DNA of 64,000 nucleotides, from assembly GCF_024159265.1 (NCBI RefSeq), contig NZ_JAMYWY010000001.1, positions 4,216,001 to 4,280,000 on the forward strand, read 5' to 3'. Shown here piece after piece: positions 7,418 to 14,854 of the stretch. Position 1 is the first letter of the stretch. Each line of letters starts with the position of its first letter. This DNA comes from Paenibacillus sp. 1781tsa1 (lineage in GTDB: Bacteria; Bacillota; Bacilli; Paenibacillales; Paenibacillaceae). The position numbers and the translations under genes are program-made. The notes under the pieces were generated by a model. That model was not told the origin of the DNA. It made no database searches and saw nothing but the letters and a program-made list of their open reading frames with translations.

Positions 7418-10090
7418 TTAACCGCCGGTTCCAGCTTGAGAATCTGCAGGTGCATCTGTTCCTCCAGAATCACCACTCGTTCCGCTGTCCGGAGTTACAA
7501 CCTCGCCCGGTGTTGTTACGGCCCCATCATTGGAACCTTCACCGGTACCGCCTGGCTCTGTTGTCCCCTGACCAGGTGGGGTCGTGTTTCCTCCCCCAGG
7601 TTGACCGTTTCCTTGGCCGGCTCCACCGTTATTACCGTTATTACCATTGTTGCCGTTATTACCGTTGCCATTTCCGTTGTTGCCATTTTCATTCCCGTTA
7701 CCATTATTACCGTTCGAGTTGCCATTATCCGGTGAACCATTGTCCGGATTCTCCGTACCCGGCTGCTCAGGATCTATCTCTGTTCCAGGGTCTATACCTG
7801 GATCAGGTTCCTCCGGTGGCATTTCCTGCGCTTCAATCATCAGGGAAATGGTGTTTGAAGGATCTGTCTCCAGTCCTGATGCCGAGTCGTAGGCTGTCAC
7901 ATAGTACTCATAGGTCAGGCCAGGCAACGCGCTTAAATCTTGTGCACTGGTCGATCCTACTGAATCAATGAGATGCGTGAACTGGGCTTCGGAAGTTTCT
8001 TTACGATACACCCGATATTGCGTGCTCGCGTCACCTGTTCCAGTCCAACTCAGTGAGACGGTTTGAGCATTTGGATCGTATGATCCACTCAGGCCACTAA
8101 CGGACAGAGTCGGTTGTTCTGGTTCTTCTACTGGCGGAGGTGTTTGCCCTCCAGCCGGTGCTTTGAATTGCTTCACTGGAACGCCTTTTAACGCATCTCC
8201 CATGACTTTAGCGAAGAAAGCTGCGGACAGCTTACTGCTGTTCTTAAGCATATGATTGGCATCCGGATTGTCATAGCCCATCCATACTGCGGCAGTCCAT
8301 TCCGGTGTGTATCCAACGAACCATACATCACGGTTGGCACTGTTGCCAGAGATACCACTTTGAACAGTACCTGTTTTACCCGCTACCGGACGATCCAGGC
8401 GCGCTGAACGTCCCGTACCGTCATTAACAACATTCTGCAGCATCTGTGTAAGCTGATACGCATTTTGCTCGCTCATGACACGCGTTGTGTCCGAGTTATC
8501 GTGTTTATATGTGGTTTTGCCTGCGCTATCCTTTATTTCCTTAATCGAATAGGCTTGTCGGTATTCTCCGAGGTTGGCAAATGCACTATAGGCTTGCGCC
8601 ATTTCGAGTGTATTTGTACCTTTACTCAGACCACCGAGTGCAATCGCCAAGTTTTTGTCTTCATCTGTCAGTTGTATACCTACACTCTTGGCAAAATTAA
8701 TGCCTGTGTTAACGCCAATTTTATCAAGTAACCAAACCGCAGGAATATTTTCCGACTTCGTAATGGCATCTGTCATACTGATCGTCGAAGAATATCCATG
8801 CAAGTTACCAGGACAGTAGTTACCAAAACATTGCTTCGCATTACTCAGCGCCGAGTTGGCACTGTAGTTTCCTGTTTCAAGAGCCGGTGCATAAGACACA
8901 ATTGGTTTAAAAGCAGAACCCGGTTGTCTTCGACTCTGCGTTACACGACTATAACCCTTGGTCTGATAATCACGTCCACCCAGGAGGGCAACGAGACTGC
9001 CATTCTCGTGGTTCATGATTACCATGGAACCTTGAACCTGTTGATCGTCTTTACTTGCCTCGAACAGACTATCATCTGTGAAGGCAGTTTCCATGGCTGT
9101 TTGAGCCTGAGCATCCATGGTTGTGTAGATTTTGTAGCCGCCGATATTCAGATCATCTTCCGTTTTACCTGTTACTCGTTCAGCTTCACGGAGCACATAA
9201 TCAATAAAGGCTTGATACTTCATGTCTTTCTCTGGTCGCTTGTAGTTATAGTTAATCTCTTTTGCTTCATCCATCTCCGCCTTGGTAATGTAGCCTTGTT
9301 CATACATCAGCTGTAATACCACACCACGGCGTGCTTTGGAGTCGTTTGGATTGCTTACCGGGTTATAAGCAGAAGGACCTTTCGGCATCGCTGCCAATGT
9401 AGCAATTTGCCACAACTTCAACTTCTTGAGATCGGTAACTCCAAAATAAAATTCAGATGCCGCTTTAATCCCGTAACGCTGATGACCGAAGAAAATCCGG
9501 TTCAGATACATCGTCAGGATTTCGTCTTTTGTGTACTTGCGCTCCAATGCCATGGCAATCGATACTTCCGTTGCTTTACGGAAGAACGTTTTGTCACGAG
9601 ACAAGAACATGTTCTTGGCAAGCTGCTGGGTTAGTGTACTACCACCTTCCACCATGGAACGAGCCATGACGTCCTTAACCGCCGCACGCCCGATGGACCA
9701 GATATCCACGCCCTGATGATCGTAGAATCGCTTATCCTCTGTTGCAACAAAGGCTTGCTTCACCAACTCAGGAATATCATCTTCTTTGACGGGTTCCAGC
9801 TTCTGAATGGATAGTTCCCCCATTAATTGGCCATTGCGATCATATACTTTTGAAGTTTCATTAATTGTAGTTTTGTCCTTGTTGGCTTTGAGCAGATTTT
9901 CACCACTCACCATAATAAATAAATATCCGCCTAGTGCACAGAATATGGCGATTGCCATTGTGAAAAATAGTGTCCATCCAACGCGTTTACCCGTAATTTT
10001 TTTCTTTTTAGAGGTCTTTGGCTTCGCTTTTTTGGGTGACTTGTTATTGTTGTTGCGATTGTTAGACCTCGACAACGGATCGTTTGGCAT
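7418..10090 (-). CDS. Class A penicillin-binding protein (PBP1A family) with FnIII domain and Asn/Gly-rich tail
   Basis: 890 residues, starting at ATG 10090 behind a perfect AGGAGG; the longer upstream frame has no such site. Order: Lys-rich cytoplasmic N-terminus, one transmembrane anchor, GT51 glycosyltransferase ('EDKRFYDHQGVD', 'GGSTLTQQLAKN', 'RKYTKDEILTMYLN'), then transpeptidase with SAFK (SxxK), SEN (SxN) and KTGT motifs. A fibronectin type III domain follows ('LSWTGTGDASTQYRVYR'). The last ~130 residues are low-complexity Asn/Gly/Pro/Thr. The enzyme polymerises and crosslinks peptidoglycan outside the membrane. The FnIII domain and tail probably contact or span the wall; this is inferred. 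Located next to hfq-miaA on the same strand. Confidence 0.95.
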   Translation of the reverse strand: MPNDPLSRSNNRNNNNKSPKKAKPKTSKKKKITGKRVGWTLFFTMAIAIFCALGGYLFIMVSGENLLKANKDKTTINETSKVYDRNGQLMGELSIQKLEPVKEDDIPELVKQAFVATEDKRFYDHQGVDIWSIGRAAVKDVMARSMVEGGSTLTQQLAKNMFLSRDKTFFRKATEVSIAMALERKYTKDEILTMYLNRIFFGHQRYGIKAASEFYFGVTDLKKLKLWQIATLAAMPKGPSAYNPVSNPNDSKARRGVVLQLMYEQGYITKAEMDEAKEINYNYKRPEKDMKYQAFIDYVLREAERVTGKTEDDLNIGGYKIYTTMDAQAQTAMETAFTDDSLFEASKDDQQVQGSMVIMNHENGSLVALLGGRDYQTKGYSRVTQSRRQPGSAFKPIVSYAPALETGNYSANSALSNAKQCFGNYCPGNLHGYSSTISMTDAITKSENIPAVWLLDKIGVNTGINFAKSVGIQLTDEDKNLAIALGGLSKGTNTLEMAQAYSAFANLGEYRQAYSIKEIKDSAGKTTYKHDNSDTTRVMSEQNAYQLTQMLQNVVNDGTGRSARLDRPVAGKTGTVQSGISGNSANRDVWFVGYTPEWTAAVWMGYDNPDANHMLKNSSKLSAAFFAKVMGDALKGVPVKQFKAPAGGQTPPPVEEPEQPTLSVSGLSGSYDPNAQTVSLSWTGTGDASTQYRVYRKETSEAQFTHLIDSVGSTSAQDLSALPGLTYEYYVTAYDSASGLETDPSNTISLMIEAQEMPPEEPDPGIDPGTEIDPEQPGTENPDNGSPDNGNSNGNNGNGNENGNNGNGNGNNGNNGNNGNNGGAGQGNGQPGGGNTTPPGQGTTEPGGTGEGSNDGAVTTPGEVVTPDSGTSGDSGGTDAPADSQAGTGG
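7620..7745 (-). repeat. Low-complexity tandem repeat encoding Asn/Gly tail
   Basis: Short tandem units of about 9-12 bases (plus-strand type 'ttaccgttattaccattg') encode Asn-Gly-Asn-rich sequence in the C-terminus of the penicillin-binding protein. The tract is likely to vary in length between strains by slippage. Confidence 0.75.
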
Positions 10091-10175
10091 GTTACCTCCT
10101 GACTCCCTTTCAGTTGCATAATTTCTATTCGTCTGTTGGCTCAAGCATATATTAAACATATTTTGCCCGGAATGA

Positions 10176-10204
10176 AAAGAACAACCCTTTATTCAGGTTG
10201 CTCT
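10176..10204 (-). terminator. Terminator after hfq
   Basis: On the minus strand AGAGCAACC pairs with GGGTTGTTCT over an 8-nt loop and leads into TTTTC, about 55 bases past the hfq stop. Confidence 0.7.
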
Positions 10205-10260
10205 GTTTCAATACCTATACTTGTAGACGAAATGGTTGGTGAAAAGGTTTCGTAATTTTT

Positions 10261-10503
10261 TTAAGCTTCGCCGCTATTATCTTGCTGCATCAGCGATACG
10301 CTGCGTTGCGGCGTGAACGTGGAGATGGCATGCTTGTAGACCATTTGCTGGCGTCCGTCGCTGTCAATGACGATCGTAAAATTGTCAAATGCCTTGATCG
10401 TCCCGCGGATTTGGAAGCCATTGGTCAGATAGACCGTAGCAGGAATATTTTCTTTCCGCAGTTGGTTCAAGAACGTATCTTGGATGTTGATGGACTTGTT
10501 CAT
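10261..10503 (-). CDS. hfq: RNA-binding protein Hfq
   Basis: 80 residues from the ATG at 10503, which has GGGGG 8 bases upstream; in-frame starts further up would add a poor extension. The Sm1 motif 'NGFQIRGTIKAFDNFTI' and Sm2 region 'QMVYKHAISTF' are clear. Hfq forms a hexameric ring that binds small RNAs and AU-rich mRNA; the proximal-face residues of the 'YKHA' type are present (Y-K-H). The short C-terminal tail is usual in Gram-positive bacteria. The gene follows miaA, the common order, but a terminator separates them and a promoter-like element precedes hfq. Confidence 0.97.
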   Translation of the reverse strand: MNKSINIQDTFLNQLRKENIPATVYLTNGFQIRGTIKAFDNFTIVIDSDGRQQMVYKHAISTFTPQRSVSLMQQDNSGEA

Positions 10504-10576
10504 TAGCCGTACCCCCATTGGTTCATTTGAATTCGTGTTCAAGTAATATTCAATATCGCTGAGTAGCTTTCGTGCT

Positions 10577-10585
10577 ATTATATCA
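10577..10585 (-). promoter_or_regulatory. Extended -10 promoter candidate for hfq
   Basis: TGATATAAT on the minus strand is a perfect extended -10, about 75 bases before the hfq start; the -35 (GGATTA) is weak. The rest of the 374-base gap between hfq and miaA holds only the miaA terminator and AT-rich sequence. Confidence 0.5.
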
Positions 10586-10785
10586 TGAACAGTTTCATAT
10601 AATCCACAAAAACCCCTTGTCTGCTATTTTACACCCATTCTTGACGAGGTGAACAAATAGAAGACTTATCCATTATACACCGCTGGCCAGTTTTGCAAAA
10701 GAGGGACAAATTCTTCATTTTATAGCTCATTTATCCATTGTTTGGCGAACCCTTAATCTCTTCCACCTATTCTAGTGATAAATAA

Positions 10786-10823
10786 AAACCTCTATCCTTT
10801 TGATAACTAAAAGGTAGAGGTTT
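10786..10823 (-). terminator. Terminator after miaA
   Basis: On the minus strand AAACCTCTACCTTTT and AAAAGGATAGAGGTTT form a long stem with one bulge, followed by TTTAT. It closes the mutS-mutL-methyltransferase-miaA transcript and leaves hfq on its own promoter. Confidence 0.85.
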
Positions 10824-10876
10824 ACATATCTTGATCTAATCGATGCTTGTCAGAAGAATACTAATCATCGCTCAAA

Positions 10877-11833
10877 TCAATCAAATTTTCGTGTAATCAA
10901 TTTACTTATTTGCTTGTATTTCCCTTCAAAATCCTGGGTATCCGTCATGTCCACCCATTCAATATCCTTCATATGGCGGAACCAGGAAAGCTGTCTTTTG
11001 GCAAACCGGCGCGTATCCCTCTTCAACCACTCAACCGCAGCTTCCCAGCTCACTTCCCCTTGCAAGTACGCTGCAATTTCCTTATATCCCAGCCCTTGCA
11101 TGGAAATATGACCTCTGGCCACTCCCCGTTCCAACAAGGACTTCACCTCATCTACCAGACCTTGTTCGATCATCAGGTCAATCCGCTCTTCTACCCGGGC
11201 ATACAACTTCTGACGATCCATTGTCAAACCAACAATAAGAAGGTCATAAGGTGACTCTTTCTTCTGTACTGCCAGCTGATCAGACCACTTCTCGCCTGTG
11301 AGGTGATGGATCTCAAGCGCACGTACAATTCGCCGCTGGTCATTCGGATGCAGACGATCCGCACTAACTGGATCAACTTCCCTCAATCGATCATGAAGGG
11401 CCTGTGCGCCATATTGCTCCGCATAGCTGAATTGTTGCTCCCTGAACGCTTCATCCGAACCACTATCGGAAAATTGGAAGCCGTAACATACCGATTCCAC
11501 ATACAGACCGGTACCACCTACAATAAAAGGCATTTTACCACGTTCATGGATTTCACTAATCAATCGGGTGCAACTCTCCTGAAACTCGGCCACAGAATAT
11601 GGGTACTCCGGTTCATGAATATCAATGAGATGATGAGGTACACCCTTCATTTCTTCAGAGGTAATTTTGGCAGTTCCGATATCCATTTCACGATATACCT
11701 GCATCGAATCCCCTGAGATAATCTCACAATTGAAAGCTTGGGCAAGCTCGATGCTCATTCTAGTTTTGCCTACTGCTGTTGGTCCAACCAGCACAAGCAG
11801 TTTAGGTTTTGGTTTAACTTCCACGTTCAACAT
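10877..11833 (-). CDS. miaA: tRNA dimethylallyltransferase MiaA
   Basis: 318 residues, the usual size. P-loop 'GPTAVGKT' at 17-24, then 'ISGDSMQVYREMDIGTAK', 'PHHLIDIHEP' and 'FIVGGTGLY' are MiaA signatures; 'HPNDQRRIVRALE' lies in the insert domain. It transfers a dimethylallyl group to N6 of A37 in tRNAs that read UNN codons. ATG start with GGAGTGATTA upstream. The start lies inside the last codons of the methyltransferase gene (20-base overlap), so the two are probably translationally coupled. Together with mutL/mutS this is the common Bacillales arrangement. Confidence 0.97.
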   Translation of the reverse strand: MLNVEVKPKPKLLVLVGPTAVGKTRMSIELAQAFNCEIISGDSMQVYREMDIGTAKITSEEMKGVPHHLIDIHEPEYPYSVAEFQESCTRLISEIHERGKMPFIVGGTGLYVESVCYGFQFSDSGSDEAFREQQFSYAEQYGAQALHDRLREVDPVSADRLHPNDQRRIVRALEIHHLTGEKWSDQLAVQKKESPYDLLIVGLTMDRQKLYARVEERIDLMIEQGLVDEVKSLLERGVARGHISMQGLGYKEIAAYLQGEVSWEAAVEWLKRDTRRFAKRQLSWFRHMKDIEWVDMTDTQDFEGKYKQISKLITRKFD

Positions 11834-12599
11834 TAATCACTCCGTACAGGGTTTTTGCATTCGCCCGATCAAGTATTTCAAAACCGAGTCTGTCAAACTC
11901 CGCGCTGCCGCGCTTTTCTTTCATCACTACCCTTTTACGGGCGACTCGTCTCGCTTCGATAATGCTCTCTTCATCCAGCGCATGAGCATTCGCATAATCT
12001 CGCAAGGGCTGTATTGCACTTGAATCCATCATTGGTTCACGGAACATGGGGTCAAAATATACAGTGTCACAGCTTCGATCTGGCATGGAACGCAGCAAAT
12101 CAAGATGATCCACATGCCGCAGATCTATGCGCCGGAAAGCCTCATCCACCAAGGGCTGATTGCTCTTATAATGGGACATGCCCTCCAGCAGCAGGGTATA
12201 GAGCGCTTGAGAACTTTCACATGCGATGACTTGTCCACTCTTCCCAGTTGCAACCGAAAATACCAGCGCGTCTGAACCAAGTCCAGCGGTACAATCAACA
12301 ATGGTGTCCCCTTCAAGTACCGAACCAGCTTCCAGCATGGGATCAGCTTCCCCTCTTAGAACACGTTTAGCGCGAACAAATCCCATACTGGGGTGAAACT
12401 CAAGCTCCGTTGCATCTTTGCGAAACAGACGGGCTCTTCCATTGAGTACCACTAGTATTTCATTGATACCATAATGTTCAATCAGTCTGGGTAAAGATGT
12501 TCTATTTCGCGGTACGTAGGTACCTCCTGTCGTTTCGGCGAGTTTACGCGCACGCTCCACCTGAGAGGCAATCTCCTTGTCACCGGTTGTAATGTACAT
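11814..12599 (-). CDS. Class I SAM-dependent methyltransferase, RsmJ-like
   Basis: 261 residues with GGGGGACATT before the ATG. The Rossmann motif I 'TIVDCTAGLGSDALVFS', an acidic motif II at 'VIACESS', and a catalytic-loop motif 'VYFDPMF' identify a class I methyltransferase of the RsmJ/DUF548 type, whose E. coli member methylates 16S rRNA G1516. The N-terminal ~80 residues ('RKLAETTGGTYVPRNRTSLPRL') are typical of the Firmicute branch. Substrate here is inferred, not shown. Translationally coupled to miaA and 17 bases after mutL. Confidence 0.85.
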   Translation of the reverse strand: MYITTGDKEIASQVERARKLAETTGGTYVPRNRTSLPRLIEHYGINEILVVLNGRARLFRKDATELEFHPSMGFVRAKRVLRGEADPMLEAGSVLEGDTIVDCTAGLGSDALVFSVATGKSGQVIACESSQALYTLLLEGMSHYKSNQPLVDEAFRRIDLRHVDHLDLLRSMPDRSCDTVYFDPMFREPMMDSSAIQPLRDYANAHALDEESIIEARRVARKRVVMKEKRGSAEFDRLGFEILDRANAKTLYGVINVERGS

Positions 12600-12616
12600 A
12601 ATGTCCCCCTAAATAA

Positions 12617-14833
12617 CTACATCACTCGTTTAAATAATTTTTCCAGATCATACGTTGAAAATGAAACCACAATCGGGCGCCCATGTGGACAGGTGTAGGG
12701 CTGACGACATGAACCCAGACGCTGAATCAGCACTTCTGCTTCCTGATCCGTCAGCTTCTGGTTCGCCTTGATGGACGCCTTGCAGGAACACATGATGGAT
12801 GCAGCTTCTCTCATTTTGGCTACATCTATGCTGCGTTCGCTCAGAACCCATTCGGACATCTCTTCGATAATGTCTTTCTCGTCCCCTTTAGGGAACCAGA
12901 ATGGATGGGAACGCACTCGGAACGTCTGTCCTCCGAAATGCTCCAAATATACACCGGCCTGCTCGAACCAGGCCAGCCTTGTTTTCAGCTTTTCCGTCTC
13001 CGAAGGTGTGAATTCCAAGGTAATCGGCAGCAGTAACTCTTGTGAGGCCTGAGCAGGATTACCGAATTTCTCGTAATAGTATTCATAATTCACACGTTCA
13101 TGAGCGGCATGCTGGTCAATTAAATATAAACCTTGGTCATTTTGCGCGATCAAATACGTACCATGATGCTGCCCAATCAGACTCAGTTCCGGAAATGCGG
13201 GCATGGATGCATCCGATTTAATGGCAGCAGCAAGTTTAGTGGCATCAGGCAAACCTGAAGTTTTCCACGGCCGTTCATTTCTCGCACTCGAAGACGGATT
13301 GTAGGGTGAACGTGCTTCCCTAACCGGTGAAGTTACAGAATCGGATCGGTAGGTAGTCGAGTTGCCTTCAGCCAACGGTTTCTCTGTTGCTACACGACCT
13401 CCATTATCTTGTGAAGAAAGATCAGGCTTTGGAGAAGCTTCGGAAGAATTTGTACTTACATCTTTAGTAGCTTCCTGCACGTCAGCGGTTGTCAGCCCCC
13501 CATCATGACTCGTCCCCTTCTGGAAAATATCCCCGTTCCAACTTTCTAACTGCTCAGGGGGGTGTGTAACCTCAGGTGGAGCTTCGGGCAGCGGCACTGT
13601 CTGTCCCTGTTCAGTTACCGGCTGTACTGCGGACACATCCGCCGGAGCATCCAAATCCAGATCATCATCTTCCATAGTCAACTTTAACAATGCATTAGAA
13701 GGTTTCCCGAGTGGACCTTGTTGCCCATACCCTTCTGCATCAGACTGGTCTTTCAGCGGACCACGCGGAAAGAGAAATTGTTCCTGGATAAAGGAACTAT
13801 CATCTCCGAGTCGGATCTGCTGTTTTTTGACCTGCGGAATCAATACCTCCTGCCGGAGGATCCCCTTCAACGTCGTCTCCACAAATTCATACAGTTCTGG
13901 TTCCTTGCTGAAGCGAACCTCCAGCTTGGCTGGATGCACGTTCACATCCACAAGAGATGGATGCATCTCCAACTGCACCACGACAAGCGGGAAGCGATTG
14001 ATGGGCAGCAAGGTATGGTAGGCTTTGAGAATAGCCTGATTGAGACCGTAATTGCGAACAAATCGCCCATTAACAATCGTTGACATACCACCACGATTCG
14101 CACGTGTCCATTCTGGCAGGCTGATCAGCCCGCTCACCCGGTAATCCAGACTTTCTCCCTGGATGGGAAGCATCGCTTTGGCAGCACTTGTCCCATAGAT
14201 CGCAGCAACCACTTGCAGCAGATCGCCGTTGCCTAACGTCTGTAGCAAGACATTCTCATTATGGCGCAATCTGAACGAAATGTTTGGATGCGACATCGCC
14301 ATCCGGTAAAGTACATCTGATATATGTCCCAGTTCCGTCTGGATCGTTTTCATATATTTGAGTCTGGCTGGTGTATTGTAAAATAGTTCTTTCACTGCAA
14401 AATCTGTACCTTGGGGTGAGGTTGCATCTTCATGAGAGACAAGATTCCCGCCTTCAATTACAATGCGGCGCCCCCGCCCGTCATTGTCACTTGCCGATAA
14501 TACCTCTACCTTGGACACTGCGGCAATACTCGCCAAGGCTTCTCCCCGGAATCCAAGACTTGTGATCTGGAACAGATCTCGGCCATGGGCTATTTTGCTG
14601 GTCGCATGACGATAAAAGGCAGTTTCCATATCCTCTGGCTCGATACCTGACCCATTGTCTTTGACACGAATACTGAGGAGTCCGCCCTCTTCCACTGTCA
14701 CCTCAATCTTGGTGGCTCCTGCATCCACCGAGTTTTCAAGCAACTCCTTGACGACTGAAGCAGGCCGTTCAACCACTTCACCAGCCGCAATCTGGTTGGC
14801 AATATGTTCATCTAGCACATGTATTTTCGCCAC
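12617..14833 (-). CDS. mutL: DNA mismatch repair protein MutL (endonuclease type)
   Basis: 738 residues, GTG start with GGAGGGG 7 bases upstream. GHKL ATPase motifs are present: 'KELLENSVDAGAT', 'DNGSGI' and 'GFRGEALASI'. A long acidic, low-conservation linker (about 340-530) leads to the C-terminal domain. The endonuclease motif DQHA(x)2E(x)4E is intact in 'DQHAAHERVNYE', with 'CPHGRP' near the C-terminus, so this MutL should nick DNA itself, as expected in bacteria without MutH. Follows mutS by 21 bases on the same transcript. Confidence 0.97.
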   Translation of the reverse strand: MAKIHVLDEHIANQIAAGEVVERPASVVKELLENSVDAGATKIEVTVEEGGLLSIRVKDNGSGIEPEDMETAFYRHATSKIAHGRDLFQITSLGFRGEALASIAAVSKVEVLSASDNDGRGRRIVIEGGNLVSHEDATSPQGTDFAVKELFYNTPARLKYMKTIQTELGHISDVLYRMAMSHPNISFRLRHNENVLLQTLGNGDLLQVVAAIYGTSAAKAMLPIQGESLDYRVSGLISLPEWTRANRGGMSTIVNGRFVRNYGLNQAILKAYHTLLPINRFPLVVVQLEMHPSLVDVNVHPAKLEVRFSKEPELYEFVETTLKGILRQEVLIPQVKKQQIRLGDDSSFIQEQFLFPRGPLKDQSDAEGYGQQGPLGKPSNALLKLTMEDDDLDLDAPADVSAVQPVTEQGQTVPLPEAPPEVTHPPEQLESWNGDIFQKGTSHDGGLTTADVQEATKDVSTNSSEASPKPDLSSQDNGGRVATEKPLAEGNSTTYRSDSVTSPVREARSPYNPSSSARNERPWKTSGLPDATKLAAAIKSDASMPAFPELSLIGQHHGTYLIAQNDQGLYLIDQHAAHERVNYEYYYEKFGNPAQASQELLLPITLEFTPSETEKLKTRLAWFEQAGVYLEHFGGQTFRVRSHPFWFPKGDEKDIIEEMSEWVLSERSIDVAKMREAASIMCSCKASIKANQKLTDQEAEVLIQRLGSCRQPYTCPHGRPIVVSFSTYDLEKLFKRVM

Positions 14834-14854
14834 AGGTTTTCCCCTCCCTTATAT

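Noticed and set aside
7620..7745. Short tandem repeats that could look like a CRISPR array
   Set aside because: Units are 9-12 bases without spacers and encode a low-complexity protein tail.
7309..7971. Plus-strand frames rich in His/Arg/Tyr or Leu/Pro opposite the penicillin-binding protein tail
   Set aside because: Produced by the Asn/Gly-coding repeat read on the other strand.
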